A DNA stretch of 64,000 nt from Omphiscola glabra (taxonomy: Eukaryota > Mollusca > Gastropoda > Lymnaeidae): positions 28,163,315-28,227,314 of the forward strand of contig OZ024794.1 of NCBI GenBank assembly GCA_964017045.1, written 5' to 3'. The position numbers were made by a program, and so were the translations under genes. This document shows, piece after piece, positions 56,695-64,000 of this stretch; the stretch's first letter is position 1; the number at the start of each line of letters is the position of its first letter. The notes beneath the pieces are model-generated. The model did not search any database, was not told the origin of the DNA, and saw only the letters and a program-made list of their open reading frames with translations.

Positions 56695-58456
56695 CTGAAG
56701 AAGACAATATTTTAAGTAACATGATGTCTTAAAATACTACTTCAAAACATAATCTGCACACTATTTTGTTCAAGAATTAGATCACTTTTTCAAAAAGCTC
56801 ATGTCAAATTTTCAACCTCCTTTTTGGTAAATTATTAAAACTTATGTCTAATTAAAATGTTCATTCCAATATTGCCATACAAGCACATCACATATTGCCA
56901 GGCTTATTTTTGTTTATAATTTTTGCAATAGAATAAGACAGTAAAAATCAGAATTAAAAATGAAGGGCATTATGTTCTTTCAGATGTTTTTTTTTTTTTT
57001 TTTTTTTTTTTGCAATTTGTTGATGATGCCTTGCCAGTTAATCTTTGAGGCCAACAAACTTGTCTTGAGAAAATCCGTAATTAAATGATCAAATTATTCC
57101 CTGAATTATGGGTCAGAGAAGTTTTTTTAGGCCTCAAATTTTGACAATAAGCTTAGGATATATTATTTGTAAAAGCTGTTAAAATGAATTGTCTAAGAAC
57201 CGCAGACTATTCCAAGAGAGGGTGAAGTTTAGGAACTCATAATCCATGAGCTACATTCTTCTTTGCATGAATTTCTACAAGTAAACTTACAAATCAAACG
57301 CATGAAAGGAATGTTTGAAATTTGTTATTGCCCAACTATAATATTTAGAATGACTGGTTTAGCTTTGTGTTCAAACAAGTACTGAGATAGATATAACTTA
57401 GAAGGAAATACTAAAATTTAGCATCATCACATTTACATCCATTAAATAAAATATATACCATAAAAAATCTCAGCATTAAAGCATATTTTTCTTTGGGTGT
57501 GTGTGCAAAACATTGCTCAAGTATTTGGAAACCTTGCTTCCTCCCATATAGATTTCCTTTATATTTATGTGGTACATCATATATATATTTTAGCATTCAT
57601 GTCATTGCATAAAAAATGCATACAATTTAATTAACAACCAACCTAAAATACAAAATAAAAACCATTAGTCAATTCAAAATTTCTTTCACTTTTATTTGTT
57701 TCTTTTCAAATATATTTTCATGACACAAAAATTATCAAAACATTTAGCTACAAAAAGCATATATACCTTGTTTTAGAATGAAGTTATGATTAATAACTAA
57801 ATGAAGAGCTGATTTTCAAAATGCTGTATATCCATTTTGGGGGTTTTGAGATTATTCAACTTTTTACAAAAAATTAATAAAGCATTTAGAGGATTAAATC
57901 ATTTTTAGACACGAATAAAATAGGAATATAATGTGTTTAGTATATAGAATTAACCATGTCCTAAACGAACCTGGTTTGCTCTACAAAATGGTTAGGTTTT
58001 TTCATTTTTTTAAAAATGGTGGATACCGTGTTTTGAAAATAAGCTCTTCAAATGTACTTGTATTTTGTACATTTGGAAATGCACATTGATTATTCATGAA
58101 TGACATGGACACAGCCTCTATAAAAATAAAAAAACTTTTTTTAAAGGACCTAGTAACTGTAAAGAGTAAGATGGGGGGGGGGGGGGGGGGATCATTTGAA
58201 GAATAATTAGCTTCTTATTATTTGTACATTTTTACTGACTCCTGTACATTGTCCAATTTTTTTGTTCAATGTAAGCCCCATTCACACCATCTGACCACTT
58301 AATTATTACAGAACAAAGTAAGTTTCAAACACCACAAGTTTTATTAATTATTACTACATTTTGAAATACATGATCAAGAAGAAAAAAAATCTAAATATGT
58401 GAATTCTGTACCAATCTGATAAACCATAATAACATTCATAATTATTAAAGTCAATC
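56695..58456 (-). other. Upstream intron
   Basis: AT-rich with a 27-T run at about 56985. No coding signal was found. Confidence 0.6.
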
Positions 58457-59700
58457 TTAACTCTTTCTCTCCGGATCAAAGCTCCCATCATTGATTTTAA
58501 TTAAGGTTTTCTGACGGATCGAAAATGGGATCATTGATGCATAAAAACATGTTTGAATCGGTTCTTTTCTATAGGTTTTTAATTACTTTTAATCAAATCT
58601 AGAATGATTTCCCTTTGATAAACATCCTGAGTTTCTTTCATTCAACAAGTTTTTTTTACAGAGAACAAAGTGTTTTTAAAGCAGATGTTTTTATTAACTA
58701 TTTAATTTTTTTTTACAAACATGAAATCTTGACCTGAGGTTAATAGTATTACTCAGATGACGATTCAGACAGTGATTTTATGATTTCAATAGCAGAGGCT
58801 GATTCTGATAAAACGTATAACTATAATCCTAGTAGTAGTATTAGTGTAGTATTAGTGAAGAAATAAAGAAATTGATAATTCATCAGCTGATGAACAACCA
58901 GCCCCCCCACCCAGCTGAAGTGCCTTGTAGAAGAGCTAATAGTATTAATAGTAATAATAGTAATAATTTAGATTCTAATTGGAAAGCTGCTGATTTTAGC
59001 ACTAAAACTGAGTGCAATTTCAAATCTTTACTTTTGAAAAATGTAGGTCTGGGGCCTGTATTGTGACTAGTAAGTCAAATGACCTGGACTTTTTTTTTTT
59101 TTACTTTGCTAGACACATATTATTTACAAGCTTGTACTCACAATAAATGAGTATGCTTCCTACAGAATTAAAATCAAAACTCCAACATGCAAGAGATCTA
59201 TTTTTAGAAACTTGAAACATGTCAACAATTATGAGACCTACACATTTCTAGCAGTAACAACAATGATGGGGATGAACTCTCGTCCATTTGTTCGTGACTT
59301 TTGGTCAATGGCATACACCCTGGTATGTCACAATGTTTCAGAGAGAACAATTCTCTACATGCTAGAAGTAATGTGTAAAATATAGCATTTTATAAGCTGA
59401 CAAAAATAACCCTCAGAAATTCAAACTACAACTTACAGACAGATAAACAGAATATGATGCAACCATTATTCCAAAGGGGGAAAAATTTGGAAGTTCAAGG
59501 TCCTGGACATCCCACTGCCATTGAGAGACTTAACTGAGCAAAACATGTGTCTATTAGTTCAAAAAAGTACAGTGTGCAAACACTGTAGGACAGTACCGGT
59601 ATACGTTTGTGCAGCATGTGATTCAAATCCGCACATCCAACTGGATTATTTTCAGGCTTACCATAGCTAAACCCATGTGAAAAGATCTGTCAAATTTATG
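58457..59700 (+). pseudogene. Decayed piggyBac-like transposase element
   Basis: The 5' end TTAACTCTTTCTCTCCGG at 58457 resembles the TTAACTCATTCCC ends of the two MITEs at 20.7 and 22.2 kb. Downstream, fragments of a piggyBac transposase are readable: an acidic N-terminus (SDDDSDSDFMISIAEADSDK, about 58756), ETYTFLAVTTMMGMNSRPFV then RDFWSMAYTL (about 59236), and the C-terminal Cys-rich segment CKHCRTVPVYVCAACDSNPH (about 59577). The region expected to hold the catalytic Asp triad is deleted, and there are stops and frame changes. It is not functional. Confidence 0.8.
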
Positions 59701-59702
59701 TT

Positions 59703-60870
59703 AAACTAGCGGATATACCCGGCAAATTTGCCGGGATAGCATTCAGAACAAAGGAACTACAACAGTCTACAGCCTTATAATTATTCCGATCCTGGTGGGC
59801 TCCCAATCCCGTCGGTATCCCACTCCCGTTAGTATATCGCTTCCAGGTGGGCTTCTGATCCCTCTGGATCCCAATTCTGGTATCTCAATACCAGTGGGAT
59901 AACGATAGCTGTAGGATCATGATACCGGTGGGGTACCGGTCTAAGCCTATTGATATTTAGATATAGCTTATATTAGGAAATATTAAATGGGGCCCCCGGC
60001 TCCAGAGGGGGGGGGGGGGGCTAGAGAAATGGATATTATAAGGTTAGTACCCTTCGGCATTTGAATATGGATAATAAAGGGCATGTGTACTAAATTTGGT
60101 CAAGATCCATCTACTCACGTAGGAGCATTTGTTGTTAATTTTATTTATAAAGCTCATAAAGGAAAAAACTACATTTTGTGCCCCCGGCCCCAAAAGGAAT
60201 GTCATAAAAAGTTCATAACCCCTTAAGAGTTGCTTCTGGATAATAATGGATATATGTGCCAAATTTGGTCAAGATCCATCCATCCATGTAGGAGTATTAA
60301 GCCTATTGACCTTTAGAACTGTCTGGAACATTATAGATTAAAAGTATTCCTCGAAATGTGTAAAAAGGTCTTTTTGAAGTAATTATTCTTTAAATACGAA
60401 AAATTATACAACTTAATGCATTTTTATAACTATAGTACATTAACGTTAAAAGAAGGCCCCGGGGGCCCATTCCATATTTGTACTGAATTAGTTTTGCCTA
60501 AGATGGGGCCCTATAAAAATCATTCAGGTAAGTTATGAAGTTTAAGTTTGTCCCATTAAAATCTATTGAATAATGCCATAGATATAGCATTTTTAAATTC
60601 ATCGAACTTTCCGGAAAATTCTAGATTGGATATTATTTATTAGTTTTAAAACGATATTTTAGTACGCAATGTGAAGTGTATGGCTACCACTCTAGGCCTA
60701 TATCCATCAATTCACATAGCACCTATAGTGTTGTCTAAGATGAGCTCCTTCTGGATAATGATGGATATATGTGCCAAGGTTGGTCAAGATCCATCAATCC
60801 GTGTAAAAGCCTTTGTGGTACAAACAGACAAACAAACATACAAATTTTCACATTTATATATATATATATA
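59703..60870 (+). repeat. Unclassified interspersed repeat ending in (TA)n
   Basis: It starts aactagcggatatacccggc(aaatttgccggg). It contains three copies of a ttggtcaagatccatc phrase (about 60098, 60266 and 60778) and ends with acaaacagac-like units and a (TA)n tract at about 60850. This fits a non-autonomous retroelement or similar; the class cannot be decided by eye. Confidence 0.55.
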
Positions 60871-63149
60871 TGATTTTCCATTTACCATAATAAATGTTAA
60901 TACATACAAGGATACAGTGCAAATATTTTCTGATAGCAACAGATTGTTTCCAGTGGAAATAGTTTTTTTCAAACATTTTTTGTGTGGCTGTGACAATGGA
61001 AAATGTGCTCTGGTGTTTCATTTCTTTTCTTTAATGCAATCTTTATTATTTGTGATGCACATATGGATATAGCTCAGAAAATAACATTTTTGTTACTCTT
61101 TGGATTAAAAATATTCTTTATGTGCTTGGTATGACTGTGAACATTTGGTGAGTTTTTTTATTTAAAATTTTTATCTTCCTTGAAGCATAATCACATGTAT
61201 ATATTAAAATTTAAACCTAAGTCTGTATTGTCTGTAATGAGCGTGCATAACATTTTCAGATGAAAAACAAAAAAGTGATGGTTTAGAGATAACATAGTAG
61301 TGCGTAACAAATATGCAAAATATATAATTCTGCCCAAACGTGGAAATTAATTCAGGAGAGAAGGAGGGTAAGTTTTCCTTCAAGAAATAATTTAAAATTT
61401 ACACCTCATGGGAAGTCTCAGGGATGTTTAATTTTGATAGTACAGTGAAATAACAACTAGATATATCAGAACACATTTGGTAGCATTTGGCAGAAAGCCC
61501 ACCCATCCAAACTACGCATTTCATCAAAACCTGCCACAGTTAGCCAGTTCTTCATAGAAGTTATGTATGAAAAATATACAGGCTAAGAACCAAAATAAAT
61601 TAACATATAAAGAAACATTAAATATACAAAAAAAATTTTTTTTATATCTAAGCCAGTGGATATTAAAAGAGTTAGAAAAGGAGTCTATTAAAATAGGAAA
61701 TTAATTGAAAAATGTGTTTAGATATTGCACTTGATTGTTACTTCTTCATTGCTCAAATATTTGTAATGCTGTGGATATGCTTGGTTTTGCTAGGTTTGGT
61801 TAATTTAATTTACCAAGGTATTTGTAACTTAGGTCTCTTAAGACAACATGTTCAGAAATATTGTTTGCTTCTTTTGAGTTAAAGTTGAACAAAAATACTA
61901 AAAACAACTTGCCCTGTGACGATATTTTGTTTTGCAGTAAAAGCTCTTGGGTCCAAGTTCTTAATGACTTAAACTCAATATTACTTTAAAGCTTTGGTAA
62001 ATTTTCTTGGCACTAACTGCGTCAGCATGGATTTATCATAAAAGATTATCCTAAAATCAGTCAAGACAGTATTTTAAAATAGACTGAAAATAATTGCACA
62101 TATCGAGCAGCACTTCTAGTTAAGGCAGGTTTGGATAGAGGAACAATTTGCGCTTCAGCTGTGTCAATTTTGATAACAGAATATACAACATATTTCGCTT
62201 TGAAGGTGAACAGTTTTCTTTAACAAATATTTATTGTCAAACAACTTTTAAAACTGACTCCACATCCTTGAAAAGTGTGGCCTTTTAATTTATTTAGAGA
62301 AGAACTTATGACAATTTTTACTACTTTAGCAATAGAAGTTGGCTATTTATGACACAAATATTAAAACATTCTGTAAACAGTTTCTGAATTATTATTTAAC
62401 TTATTAAAATGACAAAATAAAACCAAAAATCAGACATACCATGAGCTCTTAGTAATTAATCACATGAAAATGATGTTTATTTGCAAATAATCTTACATGA
62501 AAACAAAGAAAATCAAGTTCAATAACACCTTTTATATCACATTGTTTGAGAACCACCGATTGAAAATAAAATGTATTTTCAATGAAATCACTAATTTAAG
62601 CTACTAAAATACATATACTTATGACATCATAGTGCAAAAATAAAATGGGGAGCATCATTTTTTTTAATACATCTCAATCAATACATATAATTCACTAGTT
62701 ATGAGAGATGTCTAATGTTGAGTTCAATAGCTCACAAAATAAAATTCTTGAACACGGTGTGAAATCAGATTATTAAAATGTGCATTTGACACATAATATT
62801 TTCTTATTGTATTATAGAAATTGTCTCAATTTAAATATGGTGTAATTAATAGGAGAGTGATAGATGAGAGAGGGCACTACATTGGAATTCTTTTAGAGTG
62901 TGTTACTTGAATGGATAACTTGCCAAGTAATATTAGTAGATCAGAAGTTAACTCATTGCAGCCGCTATAGTTTGGTGGACTATAACTAGTCTTAATATTA
63001 AGACATCAATGTTATAAAATCTAATTATTTATAATAATTTAATTACTAAAATATTTCTAAAGGTTGAAGTCTAAAATAACAGGACCTTTTCCTAACAATT
63101 TAGAGAATATAGCTTTCAAAGAAAGCAAATGGCAATGTCTCAGTATGAT
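60871..63149. other. Intergenic or intronic DNA
   Basis: No supportable gene. A solitary TTAACTCATTGCAGCCGC motif at 62948 looks like one end of a TTAA element; its partner was not found. Confidence 0.55.
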
Positions 63150-63385
63150 TTAACTTTTGTTACATTTTGATGCTAATTTTATGAAACCATTGACTGTGGT
63201 TCTGGGAACACGTCTCTGTAGCAACCCAGTAAAATACTTAGCGGCAGCAGTAGCCCCATGGATGGCCGCATAATTTCCTATTTGCAACTTCTCCTCGTAG
63301 CTGTAAGTCTCATTCGTTCCACTATATCTTTTCCTCACTTGACCAAATTGATTTTGAAACTCAGCACAATCCAAAGTTAAGGCAA
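63150..63385 (-). CDS. psq-like HTH terminal exon P1
   Basis: The acceptor is ttccttctttcag/TT (phase 1) and the exon ends at TAA 63150-63152. Its second half, YEEKLQIGNYAAIHGATAAA then KYFTGLLQRRVPRTTVNGFI, has the helix-turn-helix pattern IGxYAxxxGxxAAxxxF, then (R)xPxxTVxxF, found in psq/CENP-B-like DNA-binding domains of invertebrate proteins. The end is KLASKCNKS-stop. A phase-1 GT (T/gtaaca) near the end could let it continue to exon A, but that donor is poor, so I read it as a terminal exon. Confidence 0.75.
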
Positions 63386-63590
63386 CTGAAAGAAGGAAAA
63401 TGTTCTTTTTCAGTTTGTTTCTGGACGCCCTAGTTAATAATGACTCTTTATACATTAAGTGTGGAAGAATACACAGCATATAATAGGAACATTAAATTCC
63501 GGTATCCATCGAGTTACAAGTCTGATTTCGTGAAGTCCCAAGAATTGCGATGATAATATTTAAAAAGGAAAACATTTTCAGAGGAACACT

Positions 63591-63865
63591 TCATTGATAC
63601 TCCATGGAGGTCTGTCTCTTTTTAAAAAAAGTCACAAAATTTTTTATTGATTCTCTTGGAATGCGCTTTTGATAAATTTCTGAAAAATGCCTAGCGGCAG
63701 CAGTGGAACCATAAATAATGGCGTAATTGCCCATCTCTTCTCTCTGTTCCTTTGTGTATGTGTGATTAGCAAGAGCAGAGCGTCTTCTTTTATAGTATGA
63801 ACCATAATGGGTTTTATGCTGCCCATGCAAAAGGCCAGCTAAAGTTGGCTTCCTAAAACAGGCAG
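63591..63865 (-). CDS. psq-like HTH terminal exon P2
   Basis: The acceptor is ctgtattttcag/CT (phase 1) and the stop is TGA 63591-63593. YTKEQREEMGNYAIIYGSTA then AARHFSEIYQKRIPRESIKN aligns along its whole HTH with P1. The 40 residues before it differ apart from a basic patch (YYKRRRS here, VRKRY in P1). P1 and P2 have the same phase and the same domain ending, so they look like alternative 3' ends of one transcript unit whose 5' exons lie beyond 64 kb. Confidence 0.78.
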
Positions 63866-64000
63866 CTGAAAATACAGTTAGAAAAAAAACTTGTCATTTG
63901 GACAAGGCTTTTAAAAATGGTAAGTGCAGGAAATTTCTCATGGAAAAACCTGCTAACCATTGATTTTTTTTTTTTAAATTAATAACTTAGATGAATGAAG

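Noticed and set aside
60671..61072. 133-codon + strand ORF
   Set aside because: It runs through the unclassified repeat and its (TA)n tail; no support as a gene.
63150..63865. P1 and P2 as ordinary internal exons leading to exon A
   Set aside because: P1 has only a poor in-phase donor (gtaaca) and P2 has none before its stop, so terminal exons are the simpler reading. Not excluded for P1.

Overview
The window is AT-rich animal DNA with GT-AG introns, long intergenic stretches and many short DNA-transposon remnants. Codon-level signals are BEN, Crypton-derived and psq-like helix-turn-helix domains, and piggyBac/TTAA, pogo and foldback MITE repeats. This fits an invertebrate, probably a mollusc or other lophotrochozoan. 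That placement is an inference; nothing in the window names the species. Gene models below were built by eye from splice sites, reading phase and domain similarity.

Left part (+ strand, about 1-16.4 kb). Exons at 991-1206 and 1549-2345 encode a KIAA1958/QRICH1-type Crypton-derived domain that stops before the recombinase catalytic HxLR/Tyr region. Exons at 7646-7737 and 8803-9022 encode the first part of a BEN domain. The 8803-9022 donor (phase 1) can be joined to any of four alternative terminal exons (12122, 13520, 14320, 15523). Each supplies a different C-terminal part of the BEN domain and its own stop.

Middle and right part (- strand, 56.7 down to 23.6 kb). This is the outstanding feature. 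Two small constant exons (56621-56694, 55083-55163) are followed by about 62 tandem copies of one short exon between 52.05 and 25.84 kb. I read 58 as intact and 4 as degenerate. Two constant 3' exons follow (24118-24273, 23641-23978). Every intact copy has its own acceptor and donor, starts in phase 0, and has a length of 97-133 nt that is always 3n+1. One copy keeps the frame into the constant 3' exons, whereas two copies in a row would break it. Each copy encodes about 32-44 residues with a conserved L-F-x-R-x-P-[LIV]-L start and a basic C-terminal half. This is the signature of mutually exclusive splicing on a Dscam-like scale, in a gene that is not Dscam.

A candidate mechanism is visible. 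At 52476-52515, between constant exon B and the array, there is one site whose - strand RNA reads AAAGAGCCCUUUUGAUUUU followed by GGUGCUGUGGUGAAAC. Short complements to one or other half of it (agagcccttttgatt or gctgtggtgaaa on the + strand) sit upstream of roughly 44 of the 58 intact exons. This is the docking-site/selector-sequence layout known from Dscam exon 6.

Further right (63.1-63.9 kb, - strand) are two alternative terminal exons with psq-like HTH domains. The acceptors of exons 991, 7646, 56694, 63385 and 63865 all require a phase-1 upstream donor. The missing 5' exons, with any N-terminal domain, lie outside the window. Between the genes lie TTAA-flanked piggyBac-type MITEs, a piggyBac transposase pseudogene, two 9-bp-TSD foldback elements, a pogo-type MITE and minisatellites.
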